Positions 16,914-26,369 of a stretch of DNA of 64,000 nucleotides are shown piece by piece (positions within the stretch are counted from its first letter, which is position 1; every line of letters starts with the position of its first letter). The stretch is taken from positions 62,001 to 126,000 of the forward strand of contig JBJXDX010000091.1 of the NCBI GenBank assembly GCA_046154585.1, read 5' to 3'. Source of the DNA: CADEFX01 sp046154585 (GTDB lineage Bacteria; Pseudomonadota; Alphaproteobacteria; Rhizobiales; Hyphomicrobiaceae). The notes below the pieces were generated by a model that worked only from the letters and a program-made list of their open reading frames with translations, was not told the DNA's origin and searched no databases. Both the position numbers and the translations under genes were made by a program.

Positions 16914-19340
16914 ATGTCAGCGAATCGAAGCCAAACGGCCGGACGGGCCAGCCCAGAGGCGGCCGAAGAGCCGCCTTTTGACCTGCCTCCGGCTCCCGCA
17001 CAAGCACAGCCGTCCAATTCGGAGCGCGCGCTGCAAACGGCGGCACCTCAGTATATGGAAGGCCTCAATCCAGAGCAGCGCCGGGCCGTTGAAACCGTCG
17101 ATGGCCCCCTTCTCGTGCTGGCTGGAGCCGGGACCGGCAAGACCCGGGTTCTCACGACACGCACGGCCCACATTCTGGCAACGCGCAAGGCCTTTCCTTC
17201 GCAGGTGCTTGCCGTCACCTTCACCAACAAGGCCGCCCGCGAGATGAAAGACCGGATAGGCGGTCTCATCGGTGGCTTGGTTGAAGGTATGCCCTGGCTC
17301 GGGACCTTCCATTCCATCGGCGTCAAAATCCTCCGCCGCCACGCCGAGTTGGTCGATCTGAAATCCGGCTTCACGATCCTCGACGTCGACGATCAGATCC
17401 GGCTCATCAAGCAGGTGATCGAGGCGGAGAACCTCGACAAGGACCGGTGGCCCGCCCGCCAGCTCGCAGCCCTCATCGACGGCTGGAAGAACCGCGGCTT
17501 GACGCCGGACAAAGTTCCGTCTGGCGAGAGCTTCGCGTTCGCCAACGGCGGCGGTGCGAAGCTCTATGCCGCTTATCAGCGGCGGCTCAAGGAGCTCAAT
17601 GCCGCCGACTTCGGCGACCTTCTGCTCGAATGCATCCGCCTGTTCAGCTTGCGGCCGGAGATCCTCGCCGACTATCACCGGCGCTTCCGTTATATCCTTG
17701 TCGACGAATACCAGGATACCAACGTCGCCCAATATCTGTGGCTGCGCCTGCTGGCGCAGGGCTCTCCCAACATCTGCTGTGTTGGTGACGACGATCAGTC
17801 GATCTACGGCTGGCGCGGGGCTGAGGTCGACAACATCCTCCGCTTCGACAAGGATTTTCCTGGCGCCGCAGTCATTCGCCTCGAGCGCAACTATCGCTCC
17901 ACCGGCCACATCCTTGCTGCGGCATCCGGACTAATCGCACAAAACAAGGGGCGGCTCGGAAAAACGCTCTTCACGGACGGCGCCCCCGGCGAGAAGGTCA
18001 AGGTCACCGGCTTCTGGGATGACGAAGAGGAAGCCCGCACCATCGCATCCGAAATCGAAAGCTTGCAGACCTCCGGCGCCAGGTTGAGTGACGTTGCCAT
18101 TCTCGTGCGCGCATCGTTTCAGATGCGCGCCTTCGAAGACCGTTTCGTGACTGTGGGACTGCCTTACCGGGTCGTCGGCGGTCCGCGCTTCTATGAGCGC
18201 CAGGAGATCAAGGACGCCATCGCCTATCTCGAGGTAACGGCCAATCCCGCCAATGACCTCAAGTTCGAGCGCATCGTCAATGTGCCCAAGCGCGGCCTCG
18301 GCGATACGACGATCCGCGAGATTCACAACCTCGCTCGTGCTCGCGGCACGCCGATGTTCCAGGCCGCGCGCGACATCATCGAGACCGAGGAACTGAAGCC
18401 GCGCGCACGAAAGTCTCTGACCGACCTGCTTACCACCTTCGACCGCTGGCGTCAGCGCCTCGGCGAGATGAAGCACACGGACCTTGCCGAGCTCATTCTC
18501 GACGAGTCCGGGTACACGGCCATGTGGCAGGCCGACAAGAACCCGCAGTCGCAGTCCAGGCTTGAGAACCTGAAGGAGCTGGTGCGCTTCATGCACGAGT
18601 TCGAAAGCCTGCAAGGGTTTCTTGAGCACGTGTCCCTCGTCATGGATGTGGATACGGCCGACGAAGGTGACCGCGTCACCCTCATGACATTGCACGCCGC
18701 CAAGGGCCTCGAGTTTGGCACTGTCTTTCTGCCGGGCTGGGAGGAAGGTCTCTTCCCCCACCAGCGCTCCCTCGATGAAAACGGGCTTGCCGGACTTGAG
18801 GAGGAGCGTCGCCTCGCCTATGTCGGACTGACGCGGGCCGGACGCAAAGCGCGGGTATCGTTCGCGCAAAATCGCCGAAACCGAGGCCTCTACCAATCAG
18901 CGACGCCTTCCCGGTTCGTCGATGAGCTGCCCCCTGCCGACGTGGAGGTCGTGGAGGCGAAAGGCCCCTTCAGCGGTGCCTATGCAAACTTCGGCAATGC
19001 AGGCGGTTTCGGCCGATCCAATCCCTACGGCGCGAGTCGCTTCGATGACGTCGACACCAAGCCTTTCAGCAGCACGTATCAAACTCCGGGCTGGCTGCGC
19101 GCGCAGCAGTGGAAGCCGCAGCGGACCGCGCAGCAGCAGAAAAAAAGGCCGTTGACCCTCGAAGGCGAGCTCGTCGCGTCCTCGACGGGCCACACCTCGG
19201 ATTTCAGCGTCGGCGACCGGGTCCGGCATCAGAAGTTCGGCTATGGCGAGGTGACCGGCGTCGACGGCAACAAGCTCACCATCGAGTTTGAGGACGCAGG
19301 CCAGAAACGCGTTGTCGACAGCTTCGTGGAAAAGGGTTGA
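16914..19340 (+). CDS. uvrD: UvrD/PcrA-type DNA helicase
   Basis: A superfamily 1A 3'-5' helicase for nucleotide-excision and mismatch repair and for clearing recombination intermediates. The 808-residue protein has a disordered head to about residue 45, then Q-motif LNPEQRRAV, Walker A AGAGTGKTRVL, motif II DEYQDTN, motif III DDDQSIYGWRGA, motif IV RLERNYRS, motif V TLMTLHAAKGLEF and motif VI EEERRLAYVGLTRA. The C-terminal 60 residues form a PcrA-like tail (VGDRVRHQKFGYGEV). I start at ATG 16914; a TTG 9 bases upstream is in frame. Confidence 0.95.
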   Translation: MSANRSQTAGRASPEAAEEPPFDLPPAPAQAQPSNSERALQTAAPQYMEGLNPEQRRAVETVDGPLLVLAGAGTGKTRVLTTRTAHILATRKAFPSQVLAVTFTNKAAREMKDRIGGLIGGLVEGMPWLGTFHSIGVKILRRHAELVDLKSGFTILDVDDQIRLIKQVIEAENLDKDRWPARQLAALIDGWKNRGLTPDKVPSGESFAFANGGGAKLYAAYQRRLKELNAADFGDLLLECIRLFSLRPEILADYHRRFRYILVDEYQDTNVAQYLWLRLLAQGSPNICCVGDDDQSIYGWRGAEVDNILRFDKDFPGAAVIRLERNYRSTGHILAAASGLIAQNKGRLGKTLFTDGAPGEKVKVTGFWDDEEEARTIASEIESLQTSGARLSDVAILVRASFQMRAFEDRFVTVGLPYRVVGGPRFYERQEIKDAIAYLEVTANPANDLKFERIVNVPKRGLGDTTIREIHNLARARGTPMFQAARDIIETEELKPRARKSLTDLLTTFDRWRQRLGEMKHTDLAELILDESGYTAMWQADKNPQSQSRLENLKELVRFMHEFESLQGFLEHVSLVMDVDTADEGDRVTLMTLHAAKGLEFGTVFLPGWEEGLFPHQRSLDENGLAGLEEERRLAYVGLTRAGRKARVSFAQNRRNRGLYQSATPSRFVDELPPADVEVVEAKGPFSGAYANFGNAGGFGRSNPYGASRFDDVDTKPFSSTYQTPGWLRAQQWKPQRTAQQQKKRPLTLEGELVASSTGHTSDFSVGDRVRHQKFGYGEVTGVDGNKLTIEFEDAGQKRVVDSFVEKG

Positions 19341-19469
19341 CCTGCCCTCGCTCCCACTGCCGCCCGAATGCAACGTGCCCTGCCCAATTCCCGATCCAAT
19401 GCCGTGGCACGCTCGACAATGCGGTCTGATAACCCTTAGAAGTTCATGAGTTTGCAGCGGGAGTGAGCC

Positions 19470-20897
19470 ATGGCAGCGGTCGATACGGCATTGCGCAGGT
19501 CCAGCGAATCCGCCGTGAGCGCCCCCGCCGTTCGCCCGCCGACCGACGCGACAGCTGCCGACGTGATGGCCGAGATTTTTGATCGCAACGACCGGCGGGA
19601 GAAGTTCATTCCCGTGACGCGTGAGGCGCTCATGGAGCGCCTGACCCGACCGCACTCATGGCCCGCCCAAGACGGGGCGGAAGCCCGGCGGTTTTTCCGC
19701 TATCTGGATTACTGGCGCCAGCAAACCTATGCGTCGCGCTTGTTGGAGCTCGAAAGCGACTACGAGCCGTTCAACCCCGACAGCGACCTGCTGGTCAGCC
19801 GTACCTTCACGCGGGACGAACGCTTCCAGAAGCGTCAGCGGCTCGTGGCCAACATGACCAAGCTGCTGGAGCAGGCCAACTACACGCGCATCGATACCGA
19901 CAAGGTCGAGCTAATCCTCACCACCGACAGCCACTATGGCCTGGACCTGCATGTCGATCTCTCCGCCTTCGACGAGTTGCTTATCTTCTATCGCGGCGCC
20001 AGCAAGCGCACGGAGAGCCGCCGCGACATTCGCAAGCTCTATCTCAAGCACGAAGATATCGAGGTTCCGATCTTTCAGCGCCTCTGCGTGGTGTTCAAGC
20101 TGAAGCCCGAGGAAGTTCGCATCCGTGAAGTCATGGTCGAGCGAAGCTGCAACCGCAAGGAGGCAGAGAAGATCGTCAAGAAGCTGCGCAGCATGCTGCC
20201 GCCGCAGATCAAATCGGACTTAATCTACCTGAAGCTCTTCAAGAACATGCCGCGGTCCGACATCGAGATGGTATTTCCGAACACGCGCGTACGTTTCCGC
20301 CTGTTCGACAAGATCAGGCTCGGCGTGACGGCCAGCAGCGGCCTTGGCATGGGAGTCTTCGGAACGGTGGGAAAGATCGCCGTCGCCTCGAATCCGATCG
20401 CGCTGGCCGGAGCCATGCTCGGTCTGTGCGGCATCGCATTCCGTCAAGCGACGAGCTTCCTGAACCAGCGCAATCGGTACATGGTGACGATGGCGCAGAA
20501 CCTCTATTTCCACGCGCTGGCCGACAATCGCGGCGTGACGACCCTGCTTGCGAGCCGGGCAGCCGAGGAGGACATCAAGGAGGAAATGCTGCTTTACAAC
20601 GTCATGGCGAAGGACCGGGTCTCCCGCCGCGATTTGGGCGATGTAGACCGCTCCATCGAGCAGTATCTGCTCAACACGTTCAATGTATCGGTGAATTTCG
20701 ATCTCGAGGATGCGCTCAGCCGCCTGATGGCGGACGGTATCGTCACTGAGAAAGACGGCGTCTTCGATACGTTGGCGCCAAACGCGGCGGCACGACACAT
20801 CGACGTCAAATGGGACAAGTACCTGGACGAGCTTCCCGACCAGACTCGGGACGAAGGCGTCGAGTTCGACAAGGACACCGGCGAGGCGATGGCCTGA
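19470..20897 (+). CDS. DUF3754 (TMEM143-like) protein
   Basis: A 475-residue protein of the DUF3754 family, related to eukaryotic TMEM143. Visible features are REKFIPVTREALMERL near residue 50, YEPFNPDSDLL, and the conserved core LLIFYRGASKRTESRR and VYLKLFKNMPRSDIEMVFP-like strand (here SDLIYLKLFKNMPRSDIEM). A hydrophobic region follows at about 290-325. The C-terminus has a helical LEDALSRLMADGIV segment. The start ATG 19470 follows GGGAGTGAG. Function is not established. It lies between uvrD and prmA. Confidence 0.85.
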   Translation: MAAVDTALRRSSESAVSAPAVRPPTDATAADVMAEIFDRNDRREKFIPVTREALMERLTRPHSWPAQDGAEARRFFRYLDYWRQQTYASRLLELESDYEPFNPDSDLLVSRTFTRDERFQKRQRLVANMTKLLEQANYTRIDTDKVELILTTDSHYGLDLHVDLSAFDELLIFYRGASKRTESRRDIRKLYLKHEDIEVPIFQRLCVVFKLKPEEVRIREVMVERSCNRKEAEKIVKKLRSMLPPQIKSDLIYLKLFKNMPRSDIEMVFPNTRVRFRLFDKIRLGVTASSGLGMGVFGTVGKIAVASNPIALAGAMLGLCGIAFRQATSFLNQRNRYMVTMAQNLYFHALADNRGVTTLLASRAAEEDIKEEMLLYNVMAKDRVSRRDLGDVDRSIEQYLLNTFNVSVNFDLEDALSRLMADGIVTEKDGVFDTLAPNAAARHIDVKWDKYLDELPDQTRDEGVEFDKDTGEAMA

Positions 20898-20940
20898 CAC
20901 CTGTCTCTTACAGCACACGCGATCTGAATTCAGCGCTCCG

Positions 20941-21816
20941 ATGCTATTGACCCGGCTATCGATCTCGGCCGCCGATGCCCATGGTGCCGGCGCCCTCTCC
21001 GAGCTGCTGGAAACGCTCGACCCTGCTCCCGTTGCCCTGTCGATGTTTCGCGACGAACCGTCGGACGCTTGGCGTCTTGATGCCTACTATCCCGTGGCGC
21101 CCGAGCTTGCGCAAATCATCGCGGCAGTTCGGAGCATCCTGCCGTCACTCTCGCACGCGGATCTAACACTTACTCAGGTGCCGGACGAGAACTGGGTCGC
21201 TGTCAGCCAAGCCGCTCTTCCGCCGGTTGCTGCCGGACCGTTCCTCGTTCACGGAAGTCACGACCGCATGGCCGCGAGCGGCAAGCGGTACGCGATCGAA
21301 ATCGAAGCCGGCGAAGCCTTTGGAACCGCGCATCACGCCAGCACACGGGGCTGTCTTCTGGCACTCGATCGGCTGGCGCGCCGTCGTTCGTTCCACCGCG
21401 TGCTCGATCTTGGCTGCGGCTCCGGCGTGCTCGCAATCGCTTCGGCCAAGCGTTTTCCCGCCGCTTCCGTGATCTGTACAGACATCGATGCGATCGCGAT
21501 CGATGTGGCCCGCGCCAACGCACGCATCAACGGCGTCGCGTCGCGAATGCAGTTGGCGACCGCAACCGGTGTCGATCATGCGCTCCTGCGTCACCGCCGG
21601 TTCGATCTCATTCTGGCAAACGTTCTCGCCGAGCCGCTGATTGCGCTCGCGCCGCGCCTTGCCCGTCTCATCGAACCTGGTGGATTTGTTATTCTGTCCG
21701 GCCTGCTCCATTCGGAGCAGCGCGCCGTACGCACGGCCTACCTCGCCTGCGGTCTCACGGCAGAGAATGCAATGTCGTTGAACGGCTGGGCCATTCTCAC
21801 CCTGCGGCGCCGATAA
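20941..21816 (+). CDS. prmA: Ribosomal protein L11 methyltransferase
   Basis: A SAM-dependent methyltransferase for ribosomal protein L11, 291 residues. The N-terminal half is a small substrate-recognition domain. The catalytic half begins about residue 110 with IEIEAGEAFGTAHHAST, motif I VLDLGCGSGVLAIASAK and motif IV DLILANVLAEPLIALAP. The FGTAHH motif and NVLAEPL distinguish PrmA from generic methyltransferases. The start is ATG 20941. It lies 43 bp after the DUF3754 gene. Confidence 0.92.
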   Translation: MLLTRLSISAADAHGAGALSELLETLDPAPVALSMFRDEPSDAWRLDAYYPVAPELAQIIAAVRSILPSLSHADLTLTQVPDENWVAVSQAALPPVAAGPFLVHGSHDRMAASGKRYAIEIEAGEAFGTAHHASTRGCLLALDRLARRRSFHRVLDLGCGSGVLAIASAKRFPAASVICTDIDAIAIDVARANARINGVASRMQLATATGVDHALLRHRRFDLILANVLAEPLIALAPRLARLIEPGGFVILSGLLHSEQRAVRTAYLACGLTAENAMSLNGWAILTLRRR

Positions 21817-21825
21817 CGGCGCGCC

Positions 21826-22071
21826 TCAATCAACCCAGCCCGGCGGCAGGAGCAGGCGGCGGGCACGCAGTTGCCGGATCTCGGGCTCGGCAATTCCGAT
21901 GTCGCTCAAGACGCGATCGTCGAGATTGATGAGCCTGGCGGCCCGCCGGCGGCGCACATGCGCCGCTTTGACCGCAGCAATGACCTGCTCAGTCAGACTG
22001 GCAATCCGGCCGCGCAGCCCCTCGGTGACGTCGATACCGTGCCCGACATCGGGAGTCGTGTATCGCGACAA
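21826..22071 (-). CDS. DUF1127 (YjiS-like) small protein
   Basis: An 81-residue protein whose core, AARLINLDDRVLSDIGIAEPEI, is the DUF1127 signature. The C-terminus is Arg-rich. The only plausible start is TTG 22071, so the exact N-terminus is uncertain. DUF1127 proteins are abundant in alphaproteobacteria and some affect RNA turnover or metabolism; this one cannot be assigned a role. It is convergent with prmA (9-bp gap), and a second DUF1127 gene lies just upstream. Confidence 0.75.
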   Translation of the reverse strand: MSRYTTPDVGHGIDVTEGLRGRIASLTEQVIAAVKAAHVRRRRAARLINLDDRVLSDIGIAEPEIRQLRARRLLLPPGWVD

Positions 22072-22127
22072 CGGACGGCTGCCGCCTCACGGAGAGGCGG
22101 GCAGCCGGTCTTCGCTGGGCAGGGCTG

Positions 22128-22376
22128 TTACAGCCAGTAGCTGTTGACGGCGCCGTCCTTTGCGCGAACCGCTTTGATGCGATCTGCCGAGAAGCCGAGG
22201 TCAGCCAGGCGCTGATCGCTCAAGCCGCTCAAATAGGCGCGGACGTGCGCTTCGCCGTGGGCTTTCCTCACCTCAATGATGCGATCGAAGACGCGACGCA
22301 AAAAGCCCGGCTTTGCAGAAGCAGCAGTCGTGTCGACCGCAGCGTTGAAACCAAATGCCGTGGTGTTGGTGCTCAT
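22128..22376 (-). CDS. DUF1127-like small protein
   Basis: An 82-residue protein with the C-terminal DUF1127-type helix pair: HVRAYLSGLSDQRLADLGFS followed by ADRIKAVRAK. The start ATG at 22376 is preceded by AAAGGGGGAAT. The frame stays open 35 codons upstream but that part lacks a ribosome-binding site and has odd composition. It is the second DUF1127-type gene in tandem. The 232 bp upstream (22377-22608) are AT-rich and hold the divergent start region toward the aminopeptidase gene. Confidence 0.8.
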   Translation of the reverse strand: MSTNTTAFGFNAAVDTTAASAKPGFLRRVFDRIIEVRKAHGEAHVRAYLSGLSDQRLADLGFSADRIKAVRAKDGAVNSYWL

Positions 22377-22608
22377 GATATTCCCCCTTTCTGGGGCTAT
22401 GTTTGCAACGGCGAGAATCGCTAGCGCCGTTTGATCCAAACTTAAGTCGCATTGGCAGGCGCACCAGACTTTCCATTGCATCGCAGCATGATTGAGATTG
22501 CATAGCTCATTTCATGATACATCAAAGTGTTATGGCATTTAATAATTTGCTGCATTGCGTCATTATTAGGCACATTGCCTGCAACCGGTAGGCACCCTAA
22601 AAAGAAGC

Positions 22609-24429
22609 ATGTTCCAGGATTTTTCTGCCGCAGCAGACCCCTCTCAAGGGGTCGAGAGGGTGGCACGTGTGCGGTCCCGCATGCGGGCGTTGGGCGTGGA
22701 CGCGATCGTCGTTCCGCGCTCCGACGAGCATATGGGGGAATACGTACCCCCTTCATCTGAAAGGCTAAAATGGCTCACGGGGTTTACCGGCTCGGCTGGC
22801 GTGGTAATCGTCGGCGGAACCTCCGCGGCCCTGTTCGTTGATGGCCGCTACACCCTTCAGGCCGGGTCTCAGGTCGACAAGGCCACGTTCGAGATTCTGC
22901 AGATCCCAGAGAATGAACCGGCCGATTGGATCGCCGCCAAGGTCAAGAAAGGAGGGGCCGTCGGGTTCGATCCGTGGCTGCACACATCCGCATGGGTCGC
23001 GCGCGTCAGACAACTCCTTGGCCAGCACGGCATTCGGCTCAAGCCTCTTAGCCGCAATCCCATCGATACCGTTTGGGGTACGGAGCGCCCCGCTGCGCCG
23101 CTGGGTCCCGTGACCGTCCACCCTCTCAAGTTCGCGGGCAAGCCGGCCGAGCAAAAGATCACCGAGCTTCAGACTACCTTGAAAGAAGCCGGCGAGGCTG
23201 CCGCGGTGTTGACGATGCCCGATTCCATCGCCTGGGTCTTCAACATCCGCGGGTCGGACGTCCAACACAATCCGACGCCGTTGGCCTTCGCCGTTCTGCA
23301 TGCCACCGGCAAGCCCGAGCTCTTCGTCGATAAGCGCAAGCTTTCCAACGATGTTCGCAAATACCTGAACGGCATTTCCCGGTTGCGCGAGCCAGCCGAA
23401 CTCAAGGAGCGCATCGACGCGCTGAAGAAAGCCAAGAAGCGCGTCCGCATCGACGATGCCAGCGCCGCCTTCTGGTTCCGTCAGCGGCTCGGTGCGACCA
23501 GTAAGCTCATATCCAACGCGACTGATCCCTGCGTGCTGCCCAAGGCGCGCAAGAACAAAGCCGAGATTGCCGGCGCGCGCGCAGCTCACGAGCGCGATGG
23601 CGTGGCCATGGCGCGGTTTCTCGCTTGGCTCGATCGGGAAGCTTCCTCAGGACAGATCGATGAAGTCGGGGCCGTGACGCAGCTCGAGGCCCTGCGTGCC
23701 GAGACCCAACTCCTGAAGGAGATCAGTTTCGACACCATCTCGGGATCGGGCGCCCACGGCGCGATCGTCCACTACCGGGTCACGGCCGCCACCAACCGCA
23801 AGCTCAAGTCTGGCGAGCTGTTCCTCGTGGACTCGGGCGCCCAATACGAGGACGGCACGACCGACGTGACGAGGACCGTCGCCATCGGGTCACCCACACA
23901 GGAAATGCGCGAGCGCTTCACACTTGTCTTGAAGGGACACATCGCCATTTCGACGGCGCGCTTTCCCAAGGCGACAGCCGGGGCACATCTCGATGCCTTC
24001 GCGCGGCACGCCCTGTGGCAGCAGGGCCTCGACTTCGATCACGGCACCGGGCACGGGGTCGGCAGCTATCTGTCCGTCCACGAAGGACCTCAAGGGCTGT
24101 CCAAACGCTCCCACGTTTCGCTCGAGCCCGGCATGATCGTGTCCAATGAGCCCGGGTACTACAAGGCCGGCCAATACGGCATCCGCATCGAGAACCTGCT
24201 GATCGTGACAGAGGCTGAGGCGATCCCCGGCGGCGATCGCAAAATGATGGGCTTCGAGACGCTGACGCTGGTGCCGATCGACCTCCGCCTTGTCGAGCCC
24301 AAGCTCCTGACGGCCGACGAGATCACATGGTTGAACGCCTACCATGTGCGCGTCCGCGAGGTGATCGGTCCCCACCTCGTCGCCGATCGCAAATGGCTGG
24401 AAGCCGCAACGGTTCCGCTTCGTATCTGA
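22609..24429 (+). CDS. Three-domain aminopeptidase P (Xaa-Pro aminopeptidase)
   Basis: Removes an N-terminal residue preceding proline. At 606 residues it matches the long, XPNPEP1-like form with two creatinase-type N-terminal domains and a C-terminal pita-bread domain. Predicted metal ligands are D408 and D419 (DSGAQYEDGTTDVTRT), H482 (GTGHGVG), E514 (SNEPGYY) and E528 (RIENLL), with the same spacing as the human enzyme. The start ATG 22609 gives MFQDFSAAADPSQG. It lies in a prmA-DUF1127-aminopeptidase neighbourhood and is probably cytosolic. Confidence 0.93.
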   Translation: MFQDFSAAADPSQGVERVARVRSRMRALGVDAIVVPRSDEHMGEYVPPSSERLKWLTGFTGSAGVVIVGGTSAALFVDGRYTLQAGSQVDKATFEILQIPENEPADWIAAKVKKGGAVGFDPWLHTSAWVARVRQLLGQHGIRLKPLSRNPIDTVWGTERPAAPLGPVTVHPLKFAGKPAEQKITELQTTLKEAGEAAAVLTMPDSIAWVFNIRGSDVQHNPTPLAFAVLHATGKPELFVDKRKLSNDVRKYLNGISRLREPAELKERIDALKKAKKRVRIDDASAAFWFRQRLGATSKLISNATDPCVLPKARKNKAEIAGARAAHERDGVAMARFLAWLDREASSGQIDEVGAVTQLEALRAETQLLKEISFDTISGSGAHGAIVHYRVTAATNRKLKSGELFLVDSGAQYEDGTTDVTRTVAIGSPTQEMRERFTLVLKGHIAISTARFPKATAGAHLDAFARHALWQQGLDFDHGTGHGVGSYLSVHEGPQGLSKRSHVSLEPGMIVSNEPGYYKAGQYGIRIENLLIVTEAEAIPGGDRKMMGFETLTLVPIDLRLVEPKLLTADEITWLNAYHVRVREVIGPHLVADRKWLEAATVPLRI

Positions 24430-24457
24430 CGTAGCCCTGCGCCTGCTGGACCGGCGC

Positions 24458-25285
24458 TTACTTCAGCGCGTTGAGCCGGTTCTCTGCGGCCGCCACACCA
24501 GCCGCAAGGGCCTTGGCGTACAGCATGCGGGCGCGCTCCACCTCGGCCCTGACATCCCGCGCACCGGTGGCCGCGAGAATGTTGGGATCATACGTCTCGG
24601 CCAGCGCGAACAGGCCACGCGGATTGTCGGCAAGCAGGGCGTCACTGAGAACTTCTCGCGCTCGCACCATATTGCCATCGCCGATCATCTCCTGCGCGCG
24701 CTTGAGCAAGGCTTCGGCTTCCTCTTGCCGGCGCTTTTCGGGGTCTGGACGGACGACCGGCGGCTGTGGCGATGCTGCGAGCTGATCGGCACTGACGACC
24801 GCGCGCGGGACTATCTCGACGGGTCGCACCGCAACCGCTTCTGTCTTTTGCGCCACGGCTGGCTTCTGCACCGCTACGGATTGCGATATCGCCATCGTGT
24901 CGCCGAACCGGCCCGTCAGCCACAGCACGGCCGGCAGCACGAGCGCCAACCCCAGCACCAGGCCCAACAGTCCGGCTTTGAGTTGATGAACGAGCCAGCT
25001 TCCTTGCTTCTCCGGCGTGGCGCGGAAGGCCGACGGCATCAGCAGAGGCTCTTCGTCCTCGAAGGGCAGCTCGGTGTAGGGCGTCGGTGAGGACACCGAG
25101 AGTGCCCCTGCCTGTCGCGACGGGACGAGCAATGTCGACTCGCCACGTGCCGCATGCTGGTGCTCGAAGTCGCGTTGCAATCTTTCCGTCAGAGCCGTGG
25201 GAGTTGTCGTCTTCGACACGCTTCGGCTATCTCCATTGTGGCGCGGGTAGCCCACCGCCGCAGGTTTTCCGCCTGATGACGTCAT
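24458..25285 (-). CDS. Single-pass membrane protein with C-terminal TPR/Sel1-like helices
   Basis: A 275-residue protein, not assigned to a named family. Residues 1-95 are polar and probably cytoplasmic. A single membrane segment (about 103-125) leads to a Pro/Val/Ala-rich linker, and the last 90 residues are helical: EAEALLKRAQEMIGDGNMV, then ADNPRGLFALAETYDP and AKALAAGVAAAENRL resemble Sel1/TPR units. The start ATG 25285 follows GAGGAGA. It is convergent with the aminopeptidase gene and divergent from nnrU. A periplasmic scaffold role is possible but unproven. Confidence 0.72.
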   Translation of the reverse strand: MTSSGGKPAAVGYPRHNGDSRSVSKTTTPTALTERLQRDFEHQHAARGESTLLVPSRQAGALSVSSPTPYTELPFEDEEPLLMPSAFRATPEKQGSWLVHQLKAGLLGLVLGLALVLPAVLWLTGRFGDTMAISQSVAVQKPAVAQKTEAVAVRPVEIVPRAVVSADQLAASPQPPVVRPDPEKRRQEEAEALLKRAQEMIGDGNMVRAREVLSDALLADNPRGLFALAETYDPNILAATGARDVRAEVERARMLYAKALAAGVAAAENRLNALK

Positions 25286-25613
25286 TCACGGTCTCCTCTT
25301 CCCGGCGAGAGGACACGTGTGAGCCAACCCAGCCTCCGTTGGAGGCAGCGGCCTTCAGAGGCACTCGAACAGTCGTGTGGAACGTGCAATGCCAATGGTC
25401 CATTCACGTACGCACCACGCATTCGCTCGGCCGGACCGCCGTCGCCACAACGGCTATCGTATTTCAGAACTAGGATGCGACCTTCCCCGACCGGCAAAGT
25501 ACACAGCAAGCTTCGGGGAGACAAACAGAAATGCGTGAAGCGCTCGACACGTGACTTGCGCGGCCAGGCCCGGCATGATCTCGCCGATATGCTGGGGACG
25601 AGGAGACGTGGCA
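25286..25613. other. Intergenic region between divergent genes, no gene seen
   Basis: 328 bp separate the TPR membrane protein (minus) from the NnrU-like gene (plus). It has a short CCTCC/GGAGG hairpin near 25338 and is presumably the divergent promoter region. Open frames across it are not protein-like and lack a start site with a ribosome-binding sequence. Confidence 0.5.
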
Positions 25614-26195
25614 ATGGTACCGCTGGTGATGGGCTTGGCGCTGTTCATCGGCATCCATCTCGTGTCGACGCAGCCCGATCTGAGACAGGGTCTCGCGCAG
25701 CGCATGGGTCTCAATGCCTACAAGGGCTTATACTCACTCCTGAGTTTTGCCGGCCTCACCTTGATCGTTCTCGGCTATCACAAGGTGCAACTCGCACCTG
25801 GAAAAAATCCCGTGCTTTGGAACCCGCCGCTGTGGGGCCGGCACGTGACCATGCTGCTGATGCTGCCCGTGTTCCCGCTCCTCGTATCGACCTATCTCCC
25901 CGGCCGCATCAGCGCGGCCGTCCGCCATCCCATGATCACCGCTGTGAAATTCTGGGCCTTGGCCCACCTCTTCGTGCGCGGTGACGCCGCCTCTCTTCTC
26001 CTATTCGCCGGCCTCCTCGGCTGGGCCGTCTATGATCGCATCTCGCTGAAACAGCGGGAGGCCGCCGGTCTCGTTGCGGTCAGAACCGGTCCCGCGCGGA
26101 ACGATATTGTCGCGATTGTCCTGGGGCTCGTGATCTATGGCATCTTCCTCAAGTGGGGCCACGCCGTGCTGATCGGCATGCCGCTCCTCTCCTGA
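25614..26195 (+). CDS. NnrU-family membrane protein
   Basis: A 193-residue polytopic membrane protein of the NnrU family. It begins MVPLVMGLALFIGIHL and carries the family stretch RHPMITAVKFWALAHLFVRG around residue 105-125, with about six hydrophobic segments. NnrU was named from a denitrification cluster, and relatives occur broadly without nitrogen-oxide genes. None are present here, so a link to NO metabolism is not supported. The start ATG 25614 follows GAGGAGA. A 174-bp gap separates it from the next gene. Confidence 0.85.
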   Translation: MVPLVMGLALFIGIHLVSTQPDLRQGLAQRMGLNAYKGLYSLLSFAGLTLIVLGYHKVQLAPGKNPVLWNPPLWGRHVTMLLMLPVFPLLVSTYLPGRISAAVRHPMITAVKFWALAHLFVRGDAASLLLFAGLLGWAVYDRISLKQREAAGLVAVRTGPARNDIVAIVLGLVIYGIFLKWGHAVLIGMPLLS

Positions 26196-26369
26196 CGGCC
26201 GATCGGGTCACGAAAAAGCCGAAAACCGTGTCCACCAAAGCTGTTGCGATGCAATCGTACGTGCCGCAATGATCGTTCCTGCCTTTCGCGGCCGTGCTCA
26301 GGAGTCTATATGGATGGTCTCCACCTGCAGCATCCTTCTGCCGCCGGAGCATTCTGAGGACAGCACCTG

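Noticed and set aside
25614..26195. Denitrification role for the NnrU-like protein
   Set aside because: No nitric oxide, nitrite or nitrous oxide reductase genes occur in the window.
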